Assembly: GCF_022346005.1 (NCBI RefSeq)
Contig: NZ_JAKRMY010000012.1
Location: forward strand, 34,694 to 98,693
Length of the DNA: 64,000 nucleotides
Reading direction: 5' to 3'
DNA from: Corynebacterium sp. ACRPS
GTDB taxonomy: Bacteria; Actinomycetota; Actinomycetes; Mycobacteriales; Mycobacteriaceae
The position numbers and the translations under genes were made by a program. Every line of letters begins with the position of its first letter. Within the stretch, counting starts at the first letter, position 1. Below the pieces are notes generated by a model. That model made no database searches. It was not told the origin of the DNA and saw only the letters and a list, made by a program, of their open reading frames with translations. Below, in pieces: positions 27,213 through 34,584 of the stretch.

Positions 27213-28694
27213 TTAATCACCCAGTTGCCCACTCAGGCGTTCTAGGCGCTGCGCGCTCGCCCCATCGAGGCCCCGAAACTCCACCTCAATGCCGCGATCC
27301 GCGTACTTTTTCTGCACCGCATCCAGCGTCGCCACCGTCGAGGCATCCCAGACCTCGGCATCGGAAAGGTCCACCACCACGAAGTCCGTATCGAGCGTGT
27401 AATCGAAGGCGTAGACCAAATCATTCGAGGAGGCGAAGAAGAGCTGGCCATGCACCACGTAGGTATATCGATCTACCAACTCAACCTCCACGAGGTGTGC
27501 CACCCGGCGGGCAAAGCCAACCGATGCCGCCACCACGCCTAATACCACACCCACCGCGAGGTTATGCGTAGCCAGCGTGCCCGCGACCGTCAGCAGCATG
27601 ACGAGGATTTCAGAAAGCGGCATCAACTTCAGCGTGCGCGGGCGGATGGAATGCCAATTCACCGTCGTCGCCGCCACGAGGATCATCACCGCGACCAGCG
27701 CGGCCATCGGAATGCGGCCTACGGCCTCGCCAAAAAGCAGGCACAGCACGAGGAGGAAGGCGCCGGCGAGGAACGTCGACAAGCGCGTGCGCGCCTGGGA
27801 TACCTTGACGCCGATCATCGTCTGGCCAATCATCGCGCACACGCCCATACCGCCAATGGCTGCGGCCAATATATTGCCAATGCCCTGGCCAAAGGACTCG
27901 CGGGTCTTATCGGAATGGGTATCCGTGATGTCATCGACAAGCTTTGCCGTTAGCAGCGATTCCATCAGGCCCACCAGCGCCATCCCAAAGGCGTAGGGCG
28001 CAATTACCTGCAGGGTCTCCAGGTTCCACGGAATATCCGGAATGAAAAGGCCCGGCAGCGTCGTGGGCAGCTCGCCCTGGTCCGCCACATCCGGCACCTT
28101 CCACCCCGCCGCGACGGCGATGAGGCTTACCACCACGATGGTCACTAGCGGCGCCGGAATTACCTGGGTAAACCGCGGCAAAACGATCATGATGGCTAGG
28201 CCTATAGCCACCAGCACGTAGACCATCCAGGGGACATCGATAAGGTGCGGCAGCTGCGCGGTAAACATCATAATTCCCAGCGCATTGACGAATCCGGTCA
28301 TCACCGAACGCGGGATAAAGCGCATGAGCTTGGCGATGCCCACCCACGCCAACAGCACCTGGATGATACCGGCCGCAAGCACCGCCGCCACCACGTAATC
28401 ATGCCCATATTCGTGTGCGAGCGGGGCCACCACCAGGGCTACCGCGCCCGCCGCCGCGGAAATCATGGCGGGCCGCCCGCCGGTAAAGGCGATGGCCATC
28501 GCCATAATCACCGAAGAATACAGCCCCACCCGCGGGTCGAGGCCGGCGAGAATGGAAAAGCTTAAAACTTCCGGGATCAAAGCAAGCGCCACCGCCAGTC
28601 CGCCAAGGACCTCCTTGCGCAAACGCGCAGGTGAGGAAAATGCAAAGCGGAAACTGGCGATGACGCCGGTGGGTGCAGGCTGCTCGTTAATCAC
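27213..28694 (-). CDS. SulP family anion transporter with STAS domain
   Basis: 493 residues. The membrane part (about 25-380) carries SulP signatures such as GGLAVALALIPEVLSFSILAGL near the start and repeated Gly-rich helices; a C-terminal STAS domain of about 90 residues follows, with FVVVDLSDAEVWDASTVATLDAVQKKY. Members carry sulfate, bicarbonate or other anions. The STAS Ser/Thr region may be a regulatory phosphorylation site by analogy with anti-sigma antagonists. Confidence 0.84.
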   Translation of the reverse strand: MINEQPAPTGVIASFRFAFSSPARLRKEVLGGLAVALALIPEVLSFSILAGLDPRVGLYSSVIMAMAIAFTGGRPAMISAAAGAVALVVAPLAHEYGHDYVVAAVLAAGIIQVLLAWVGIAKLMRFIPRSVMTGFVNALGIMMFTAQLPHLIDVPWMVYVLVAIGLAIMIVLPRFTQVIPAPLVTIVVVSLIAVAAGWKVPDVADQGELPTTLPGLFIPDIPWNLETLQVIAPYAFGMALVGLMESLLTAKLVDDITDTHSDKTRESFGQGIGNILAAAIGGMGVCAMIGQTMIGVKVSQARTRLSTFLAGAFLLVLCLLFGEAVGRIPMAALVAVMILVAATTVNWHSIRPRTLKLMPLSEILVMLLTVAGTLATHNLAVGVVLGVVAASVGFARRVAHLVEVELVDRYTYVVHGQLFFASSNDLVYAFDYTLDTDFVVVDLSDAEVWDASTVATLDAVQKKYADRGIEVEFRGLDGASAQRLERLSGQLGD

Positions 28695-28715
28695 GCCTGC
28701 ACATATTAGTAGCTA

Positions 28716-29228
28716 CTACGAGCCTTCCTGAAAGGAGCCATCCGCCGTGATCACCGGCAGCACCGACCAGGCAAAGTTGATCCACTTATCCGTCTTCTTC
28801 CACGAATAATCCGGCTCAAAGATGGTCTTCGGCTTGGTATAGACCACAGCGGAACGCACCTCATCGGCGGTTTCTTCCAAAAAGTTCACCACTAGATCCA
28901 GGGTCTTGCCGGAATCGGCCACGTCATCAACGACGAGCACCTTCTTACCCTTAAGGGAATCCGTATCCAACTGCGGGGACAAGATGATCGGCTCATCCAA
29001 GGTCTGGCCAATATCGGTGTAGAACTCCACGTTGATAGCGCCCATGGCCTTGACCCCGATGGCATAACCAATGGCACCGGCTGGGATCAGTCCGCCGCGG
29101 GCAACACCCACGATCAAGTCAGGAAACCAACCGGATTCCACGATTTGCTCCGAAAGATTCCGGCTCGCTTCGCCGAAGACTTCCCAGGTGAGGTTCTCCC
29201 GATCCGGGTGGATCCAATTCTCAGTCAC
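28716..29228 (-). CDS. Purine-type phosphoribosyltransferase
   Basis: 170 residues. KKVLVVDDVADSGKTLDLV near 87-105 is the PRPP-binding loop (VVDDVxDSGKT) shared by xanthine-guanine and hypoxanthine PRTases. DLIVGVARGGLIPAGAIGYAIGV near 38-60 is the flexible hood segment. It salvages purine bases, most likely guanine or xanthine. The next gene on the same strand side, AMP nucleosidase, supplies adenine, so purine recycling is the shared theme. Confidence 0.82.
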   Translation of the reverse strand: MTENWIHPDRENLTWEVFGEASRNLSEQIVESGWFPDLIVGVARGGLIPAGAIGYAIGVKAMGAINVEFYTDIGQTLDEPIILSPQLDTDSLKGKKVLVVDDVADSGKTLDLVVNFLEETADEVRSAVVYTKPKTIFEPDYSWKKTDKWINFAWSVLPVITADGSFQEGS

Positions 29229-29300
29229 GATTGCGCGGCTCCTTTTGCGTCATGGGCTTTCTTTGTAGTTTAACTAGCGATACCTACCAAGGGAAAGCAG

Positions 29301-30704
29301 CTACCGGAAAGGAACCTCTCCCAACGTGCGCCGCAGCTTGCGCGTGCGCAGGCGCTCCGGGTTTTCTGCCAACTGTTCCACCGCGCGCACCGCGCACATG
29401 ACGTGGGCTTCCTTGGAGTTGGAATAAAACGCCTGGGCCTGCGCCGGCAGCTTCGGCACGGCGTGCAGTGGCAGATCCGATACGGATAGCAGCGTGCCAT
29501 AGGGCACGCGGTAGCGGTACCCATTTGCCGCCAAGGCGCACGATTCCATGTCCACCGCCACCGCGGTAGAAGTGCGCAACCACTCCCACAGATCCCGGCT
29601 GGTGCGCCACTCCCAATCGCGGTCATCGGTCGATAGCACCGTGCCGGTGCGCATGAGCGAATTATCGCTGCCGTAGACCTCATCCACGGCCGCCTCCAGC
29701 ATGCGCTGAACCTCTGGAATAGCCGGAATTGGCGTGGAAGAAACCACCTGCCGGTCCAAAATGTGGTCGTGGCGCTCGTAGGCATTGCCCAAGATCAGGT
29801 CACCGATGCGCATGCGCCCATCCATGCCGGCGCAGTGACCAATCATGATCCAGGCCTCCGGCCGCAGCACGGCCAAGCAGTCTGTAATGGTCTTCGCATT
29901 CGAAGGCCCCACCCCGATATTGATCATCGTGATTCCATCGCCACCTGCGGTAATGAGATCGAACCGGGGCATCTGAAAGCGCGAGGTCAGCGTCAGCCCA
30001 TCCAGGTCGAGGTCCACCGCATCATTGGGGTGAATGGTCTCCCCATTGGGCAATACGAGCGCCGTATATCGCGAATCTTCCTTGGTCAGCTCGCGCAGGC
30101 CAAATTTCACGAATTCCGTGGTGTGCATCGCGTAATTGGTAAACAGGATGTATTTCTGCACCGTATCGACCTCGATGCCGGTGTAGTGCTCAATGCGCGC
30201 ACAGGCAATATCGAAACGCTGCGCCCCGAAGTGAAAGAGCGGCTTTTCCCCGCCGTGAAAGGCGTCCCACTCGCCATCAATAATCGCATCGTTGACCTCA
30301 TCCAAGGTCGGGCGCGGGATGGGACCGCGCTCCTGCGGCGCCGCCGGGGCATCCTTGATGTATTCCGGCGGGATGCGCTCATCCGATTGGCCGACGAAGA
30401 TATCGCACGGATAGTTATTAGTCAGCCGCGTCAGCTGCTCGTGCAAGTACTCCCGGATGATGTGCGGCTTGGAGACGACCGCAGAATACTTGCCAGCCTC
30501 GTCCACATAGCCAAAGGGCTCGGAGCGGTCAATCGGCTGCCATTTACGAATCTCCACTGTCACCTTGGGATAGACCACGTGGCGATAATCATCGAGGGTG
30601 CCGGAGGCAAGGGCCTCGCGCCCCAACACACACGAGGTTTCATAATGTTCAATTAAGCGAGTCACCGCTTCATCTACGGAGTGGACATGCTGCAGATCGG
30701 TCAT
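29301..30704 (-). CDS. amn: AMP nucleosidase
   Basis: 467 residues, the size of Amn. The N-terminal domain of about 170 residues is Amn-specific; the C-terminal nucleosidase domain has MINIGVGPSNAKTITDCLAVLRPEAWIMIGHCAGM near 285-320 and AVDMESCALAANGYRYRVPYGTLLSVSDLPLH near 395-425 (purine phosphorylase-like). It cleaves AMP to adenine and ribose 5-phosphate. Start at 30704: TAAACT lies seven bases upstream, indicating a leaderless mRNA. An iron-box-controlled transcript begins further upstream and may read into it if its terminator leaks. Confidence 0.87.
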   Translation of the reverse strand: MTDLQHVHSVDEAVTRLIEHYETSCVLGREALASGTLDDYRHVVYPKVTVEIRKWQPIDRSEPFGYVDEAGKYSAVVSKPHIIREYLHEQLTRLTNNYPCDIFVGQSDERIPPEYIKDAPAAPQERGPIPRPTLDEVNDAIIDGEWDAFHGGEKPLFHFGAQRFDIACARIEHYTGIEVDTVQKYILFTNYAMHTTEFVKFGLRELTKEDSRYTALVLPNGETIHPNDAVDLDLDGLTLTSRFQMPRFDLITAGGDGITMINIGVGPSNAKTITDCLAVLRPEAWIMIGHCAGMDGRMRIGDLILGNAYERHDHILDRQVVSSTPIPAIPEVQRMLEAAVDEVYGSDNSLMRTGTVLSTDDRDWEWRTSRDLWEWLRTSTAVAVDMESCALAANGYRYRVPYGTLLSVSDLPLHAVPKLPAQAQAFYSNSKEAHVMCAVRAVEQLAENPERLRTRKLRRTLGEVPFR

Positions 30705-30779
30705 ACCGGCGAGTTTAGCGGGGACCGAGCAGCACGGCAGCGGAGTCTTTTCTACCCTGAATCCTAAACGCCCACTTGG

Positions 30780-30785
30780 TATCGT
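30780..30785 (+). promoter_or_regulatory. -10 of a leaderless mini-gene
   Basis: TATCGT, preceded by TTGG (extended -10 like), ends seven bases before the ATG at 30793. Confidence 0.4.
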
Positions 30786-30792
30786 TAGCTCT

Positions 30793-30906
30793 ATGCCTGC
30801 CACTAATATTGGGGTGGAGCTTTTTGCCGCCACCCGTGAATTTCCCGTTGATCTTCCCATTCCCCCGCATGAGGATGAAGCACCCGCCGCCTGCTTCGAC
30901 GACTAA
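30793..30906 (+). CDS. Leaderless 37-residue mini-protein
   Basis: Too short for routine callers. The peptide starts MPATNIGVELFAATREFPV and ends with an acidic HEDEAPAACFDD tail. Support comes from the -10 spaced exactly for a leaderless start and from the strong hairpin 22 bp after the stop. No homologue known to me. It might also be chance; the codons are reasonable for this genome. Confidence 0.4.
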   Translation: MPATNIGVELFAATREFPVDLPIPPHEDEAPAACFDD

Positions 30907-30927
30907 CCCTCCCGAGGCATAAACGAA

Positions 30928-30954
30928 GGCCCGCCGACTGCGCATCGGCGGGCC
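30928..30954 (-). terminator. Strong intrinsic terminator, best on the minus strand
   Basis: GGCCCGCCGA-N7-TCGGCGGGCC, a perfect 10-bp G+C-rich stem. On the minus strand the stem is followed by TTCGTTT; on the plus strand by CTCTCCCC. It therefore ends leftward transcription most efficiently, the direction of the iron-box promoter at 31041-31069. Confidence 0.75.
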
Positions 30955-31034
30955 CTCTCCCCATGACTAATCTCTGGCACTTAGCGGCAAGGAGTGGAGC
31001 GCCCTACGCCGTAAGCACCGCCCGTGATTAGGCA
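30928..31034 (-). ncRNA. Candidate iron-regulated small RNA
   Basis: About 107 nt, from the predicted start near 31034 to the terminator. No coding frame runs through it. Near its 5' end CUAAUC can pair with GAUUAG further on, closing an inner part that exposes CUCCUU (complement of 30989-30994), a sequence able to pair with ribosome-binding sites. Expression is predicted under iron limitation, when DtxR releases its box. An attenuated leader for amn is the alternative. Confidence 0.5.
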
Positions 31035-31046
31035 AGCCTAAGTTTA
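31028..31046. promoter_or_regulatory. DtxR/IdeR-type iron box
   Basis: TTAGGCAAGCCTAAGTTTA matches the 19-bp DtxR consensus TTAGGTTAGSCTAACCTAA at about 14 of 19 positions, with a perfect TTAGG...CCTAA core. It covers the -10 and start of the leftward promoter, the classic position for iron-dependent repression. Confidence 0.65.
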
Positions 31047-31069
31047 CAAAGATTGTGGCGTGAGGTCAA
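31041..31069 (-). promoter_or_regulatory. Leftward promoter under the iron box
   Basis: On the minus strand: TTGACC (31064-31069), exactly 17 bases, TAAACT (31041-31046). The -35 is 5/6 and the -10 4/6 to consensus. Confidence 0.65.
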
Positions 31070-31128
31070 GGGCTTGCCCATAAATTTCTTCAACTTTTCC
31101 AAAGAGGCCATTTACCTGCATTAACGCG

Positions 31129-31134
31129 TATGAT
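31129..31134 (+). promoter_or_regulatory. -10 of the lipase gene, leaderless
   Basis: TATGAT ends eight bases before the ATG at 31143. GGAAGG lies in between but too close to the ATG to act as a ribosome-binding site. Confidence 0.5.
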
Positions 31135-31142
31135 TGGAAGGC

Positions 31143-32156
31143 ATGGCTGTCGAATCTCTTGCAGAGTTGAAAAGCATTATTTCTGAACAACTCCTCAAGT
31201 TCGGGCGCGTGAACGAGGAAGATACACCCGAAGAAAAAGATTCGCCTCGCCTTGGCATCGCCTCCCCGGCCGCGGCCAGTGCTTTGCAGGATGACGTTGC
31301 CGATGAGATCGTTGACCGCCTCAAGGCCGAAAAGGATAAGTCCAGTCCCGGCGATTCCGCCCTCGACGCCGATGCCGCTAGGACGCTCCCTCTCGGCGCA
31401 CGCACGAAGCCGCGCGGCGTTTTCGAAGACGATTGGGGCGCCCGCCCGAGCGACGAGCGCCCCTGGCCGGTCATCCTGGTCCACGGCACCTGCGATACCA
31501 AGGGCGTCTGGCAGATTATGGGCAATATCTTGCGCCAAGACGGTTGGGCGGTCTTTGCCCCTGACTACGGTCACCGCGCCACGCAGACCATCCCGGAATC
31601 ATCCCAGCAGCTTGGCGCGTATATCGATACCGTGCTCGCCGTCACCGGGGCAGAAAAGGTCATCTTAGTAGGCCACTCCCAGGGCGGACTGCTCGCGCGG
31701 TACTGGATGCGCATGGACGGCGGCGCCGAAAAGGTCATCCACCTCATGAGCATCAGCGCGCCTAATCATGGGACGACCCACGGGGGCATCGCCAGTCGCC
31801 TCATTCGCACCCAACGCCAAGAGGCGGTGATCCGCTCCATTATCGATGGCTGGTTTGGCCCCGCCGGCATGGACCAGGTGGTAGGCAGCGAGGTGCTTCG
31901 CGATGTCAACCGCGACGGCGACCTCGAATCCGGCGTGAGCTACACCTGCATCGCCACGCGTTCCGATGCCGTCGTCGTCCCGCCCGAGACCTGCTTCCTC
32001 GACCCCGAGGGCGCGCCCGAAGGTGCGGTGCGCAATATCTATATCCAAGATTTTGACCGCCACGCCGTGGTCATGCACGAAGATATGCCCATGGATAAGC
32101 GCGTGCACGCCATCGTGCGCACGCTGCTCAGGATGGTCGAGCACACGCCGCGATAA
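31143..32156 (+). CDS. Alpha/beta-hydrolase, lipase/triacylglycerol-hydrolase type
   Basis: 337 residues. The first 100 are charged and Ala/Asp-rich without a signal peptide. The hydrolase begins at PVILVHGTCDTKGVW near 112 (oxyanion HG motif), has the nucleophile elbow GHSQGGLLARYW near 175, and a terminal His in HAVVMHEDM near 310. LipA/LipB-like bacterial esterases share this order. Lacking a visible export signal, it may be cytoplasmic. Its stop touches that of the sirtuin gene coming from the other side. Confidence 0.78.
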   Translation: MAVESLAELKSIISEQLLKFGRVNEEDTPEEKDSPRLGIASPAAASALQDDVADEIVDRLKAEKDKSSPGDSALDADAARTLPLGARTKPRGVFEDDWGARPSDERPWPVILVHGTCDTKGVWQIMGNILRQDGWAVFAPDYGHRATQTIPESSQQLGAYIDTVLAVTGAEKVILVGHSQGGLLARYWMRMDGGAEKVIHLMSISAPNHGTTHGGIASRLIRTQRQEAVIRSIIDGWFGPAGMDQVVGSEVLRDVNRDGDLESGVSYTCIATRSDAVVVPPETCFLDPEGAPEGAVRNIYIQDFDRHAVVMHEDMPMDKRVHAIVRTLLRMVEHTPR

Positions 32157-33080
32157 TTAAATCTCCAGCTCATCGAGCAGGGCATCAAAGGCCGGGCCCA
32201 CCTGCGTGCGCCACAGCGTATCCACCTTCTTGTCCCCGCGGCCAGGCCCACCGTTAATAACGGCCACGCGCTTGCCCTGCTTCTTTGCCTCAAGCACAAA
32301 GCGATATCCACTCATCACCGCCAGCGAAGAACCGGCCACCAGCAGCGAATTAGCCTCGTTCAAGAGCGCAAAGGCCGCATCCCGCCGCGTGGCTGGCACG
32401 GGCTCGCCAAAATACACCACGTCAGGCTTGAGCAACTCCGATCCGCAACGCTCGCAGCCAGCCATTCGAAACGCCGCGACGTCTTTCTCATCCAGCGTCA
32501 CGTCACCATCCGGGTTAACTTGGTCCCTTTCCACCACTAGGCGCTCCAGGTAGCCCGGGTTCGCGGCAGCCAATCGCGCATCGAAGTGCCCGCGATCCTC
32601 ATAGTGACCACACAACAGGAAGACCACGGTTTCCATATCGCCGTGCAGCGTGACCAGCCTGTCCGTACCCGCCCGTTTATGCAGACCATCCACGTTCTGG
32701 GTCACCACACCATTGACCAGCCCGGCGCGCTCCAACTCCACGAGCGCATAATGCGTGCGATTGGGTGCCGCGGAATCCATCACGCGCCAGCCCACGAAAC
32801 TGCGCGCCCAATACCTATGGCTAGCGGCCGGGTCGTGGCGAAATTCCTGATACGTCATCGGCCGGTGCCTGCTCAGCGAGCCCCGCGGTCCGCGATAATC
32901 CGGCACCCCCGATTCCGTCGATACCCCCGCCCCGGTCAGTACCATCACCGGCCCTTCTCGCAGCTGCTTGGCGATGTCCCCCAAAGCCTGCCCCGCCTCC
33001 GTATGCGGAGCTGTCTCCTCCACGACGCGCGCAATCGATCGCAGCGCAGACTGATGTGCGTGGGCTACGGCGGGATCCAT
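32157..33080 (-). CDS. Sir2-family NAD-dependent deacylase
   Basis: 307 residues. GAGVSTESGVPDYRG near 47-61 is the NAD-binding loop, TQNVDGLH near 127-134, and LHGDMETV contains the catalytic His (about 145). The zinc ribbon is unusual: the second pair is intact (CERCG), but in the first the expected CxxC reads FLLC, so one cysteine is Phe. The start ATG (33080) is seven bases after TAGATT on the minus strand, a leaderless arrangement. Three 23-bp repeats lie just upstream. Confidence 0.82.
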   Translation of the reverse strand: MDPAVAHAHQSALRSIARVVEETAPHTEAGQALGDIAKQLREGPVMVLTGAGVSTESGVPDYRGPRGSLSRHRPMTYQEFRHDPAASHRYWARSFVGWRVMDSAAPNRTHYALVELERAGLVNGVVTQNVDGLHKRAGTDRLVTLHGDMETVVFLLCGHYEDRGHFDARLAAANPGYLERLVVERDQVNPDGDVTLDEKDVAAFRMAGCERCGSELLKPDVVYFGEPVPATRRDAAFALLNEANSLLVAGSSLAVMSGYRFVLEAKKQGKRVAVINGGPGRGDKKVDTLWRTQVGPAFDALLDELEI

Positions 33081-33113
33081 ACCCACCAATCTAATCAAGC
33101 GATTGCGAGTTTT

Positions 33114-33178
33114 TACCAAATTTCGCAAGTAGGACGTACCAAATCTCTAAAGTAGAGCGCACAAAATTTCGCAAGTAG
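33114..33178. repeat. Three 23-bp direct repeats upstream of the sirtuin gene
   Basis: Units begin at 33114, 33137 and 33160. The 19-bp core is TACCAAATTTCGCAAGTAG; unit 2 has CTCTAA in place of TTCGCA, and unit 3 begins CACAA. Spacing of exactly 23 bp, about two helical turns, puts the copies on one face of the DNA. They lie 34 bp and more upstream of the sirtuin ATG, where an activator or repressor array would sit. Confidence 0.75.
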
Positions 33179-33220
33179 ATTTACCTATCCCCAGCTCACG
33201 GGTATTTTTTAATAGGAAAA

Positions 33221-33249
33221 GGAGCCGCCTGCCTTGCGGCAGCGGCTCC
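33221..33249 (-). terminator. Terminator of bioB-bsaP
   Basis: GGAGCCGC-CTGC...GCAG-CGGCTCC, an 11-pair stem with one bulged base, 14 bp past the bsaP stop; minus-strand tail TTTTCC. Confidence 0.75.
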
Positions 33250-33263
33250 TTATCTTGGTAGTG

Positions 33264-33527
33264 CTAGCTCTCTGGTAGCTGCTCTACGTATAACCACTCA
33301 GAATCTAGCTCCCCGTGGCGCGAGCACTTGGTATGCCAGCCATCGGGGCGCACCTGGGCCACCATGCGGCGGCCGCAGATCTGGCAGTAGCGCGGCACGT
33401 CGAGGCCGGCAGCTGCAGCAGGGTGCAGCGTGAAGACCTCTTCGATCGGCTTGCCGGTATTGGGGTGGAAAATTGGCTCGTCCCCGGCCAGGACGGCGGT
33501 TGCCAACTCAGAGTTCGGCTCGGACAC
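33264..33527 (-). CDS. bsaP: Biotin synthase auxiliary protein
   Basis: 87 residues. The C-terminal half has [26 protein letters not shown], the Cys/His pattern of the actinobacterial BsaP family, shown in mycobacteria to support biotin synthase by keeping or rebuilding its auxiliary iron-sulfur cluster. The GTG start at 33527 overlaps the bioB stop by one base (TAG/GTG), so the two are translationally coupled. Confidence 0.82.
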   Translation of the reverse strand: MSEPNSELATAVLAGDEPIFHPNTGKPIEEVFTLHPAAAAGLDVPRYCQICGRRMVAQVRPDGWHTKCSRHGELDSEWLYVEQLPES

Positions 33528-34507
33528 TACAGAGCCTTGATCGGGAGATCGATGCGGCCCAGCATGTCCACATCCTTTTCGATTTCCTGACCCAGGGTGG
33601 TCAAGTAATTGCCGGCAATGATGGCGTTGATGCCGCCGAGCAGACCGCGCTCGGTGCCGTCATCGCCAAGCGAAAGCTCGCGGCCGCCAGCGAAGCGGAG
33701 GGTGGTGGAGGGCATCGCCAAGCGGAATGCAGCAACGGCGCGCAGGCCCTCACCCAGCGGAACCAGCGGGCGATCAGCGAATGGGGTGCCCGGGCGAGGG
33801 TCGAGGAAGTTCATCGGAACCTCGCACGGATCGATCTCTGCCAGCTGGGCTGCGAACTCGGCGCGCTGCTCCAGGGACTCGCCCATGCCGATGATGCCGC
33901 CACAGCAGACTTCCATGCCTACCTCGCGCACGTAGTCCAGGGTCTTCTTGCGCTCTTCCCAGGTGTGGGTGGTGACCACGTTGGGGAAGTAGGAGCGGGA
34001 GGTCTCCAGGTTGTGGTTGTAGCGCTGTGCGCCCATGTCCTTCAGGCGCTGTGCCTGCTCGCGGGTCAGGGTGCCCAGGGAACAGGAAATCTCGATGTCA
34101 ACGGCATCATTAATGGCGGCGATGGCCTCGCCCACCTGGTCCAGCAGGCGGTCATCCGGGGACTTCACCGCAGCGACGATGCAGAACTCGGTAGCGCCGG
34201 TCTTGGCGGTCTTCTGCGCCGCCTCCACCAGCTCAGGGATGTTCAGGCGCACTGCGCGCACTGGGGACTCGAAGAGGCCGGACTGGGAGCAGAAGTGGCA
34301 ATCTTCTGGGCAACCACCAGTCTTGATGGAGATAATGCCTTCCACCGATACGTCCGGGCCGCACCACTTCAGGCGGGTCTGGTGGGCGATATCAGCAATT
34401 TCTTCCAGCTGGGAATCTGGAACCTGCAGTACTTGTAGTAGTTCTTCCTGGTTAAGGCCTTTGCCTTGCTCCAGAGCTTTCTCACGGGCGATGTCGATGA
34501 TGCTCAT
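33527..34507 (-). CDS. bioB: Biotin synthase
   Basis: 326 residues, radical SAM enzyme. [13 protein letters not shown] near 63-75 is the Cx3Cx2C cluster motif; the auxiliary cluster ligands include Cys in SCSLGT and [11 protein letters not shown]. It inserts sulfur into dethiobiotin. The ATG (34507) lies seven bases after TATGGT on the minus strand, so the mRNA is likely leaderless, and the BioQ box overlaps the promoter. The other bio genes are not in this window. Confidence 0.92.
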   Translation of the reverse strand: MSIIDIAREKALEQGKGLNQEELLQVLQVPDSQLEEIADIAHQTRLKWCGPDVSVEGIISIKTGGCPEDCHFCSQSGLFESPVRAVRLNIPELVEAAQKTAKTGATEFCIVAAVKSPDDRLLDQVGEAIAAINDAVDIEISCSLGTLTREQAQRLKDMGAQRYNHNLETSRSYFPNVVTTHTWEERKKTLDYVREVGMEVCCGGIIGMGESLEQRAEFAAQLAEIDPCEVPMNFLDPRPGTPFADRPLVPLGEGLRAVAAFRLAMPSTTLRFAGGRELSLGDDGTERGLLGGINAIIAGNYLTTLGQEIEKDVDMLGRIDLPIKAL

Positions 34508-34522
34508 GCAGTGAACCATACT

Positions 34523-34535
34523 TGAACGCCGTTCA
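34523..34535. promoter_or_regulatory. BioQ-type operator
   Basis: TGAAC-GCC-GTTCA, a perfect 5-bp palindrome with 3-bp spacer, as in the TetR-family BioQ sites of corynebacteria and mycobacteria. It abuts the -10 of bioB (34515-34520). Confidence 0.75.
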
Positions 34536-34584
34536 ACTTTGGCCAAAATCACAAAATTTTTTTCGCGGGATTACCCTAAGGGGC

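Noticed and set aside
33114..33178. CRISPR array
   Set aside because: Only three short repeats separated by 4 bp, no spacers, no cas genes in the window.
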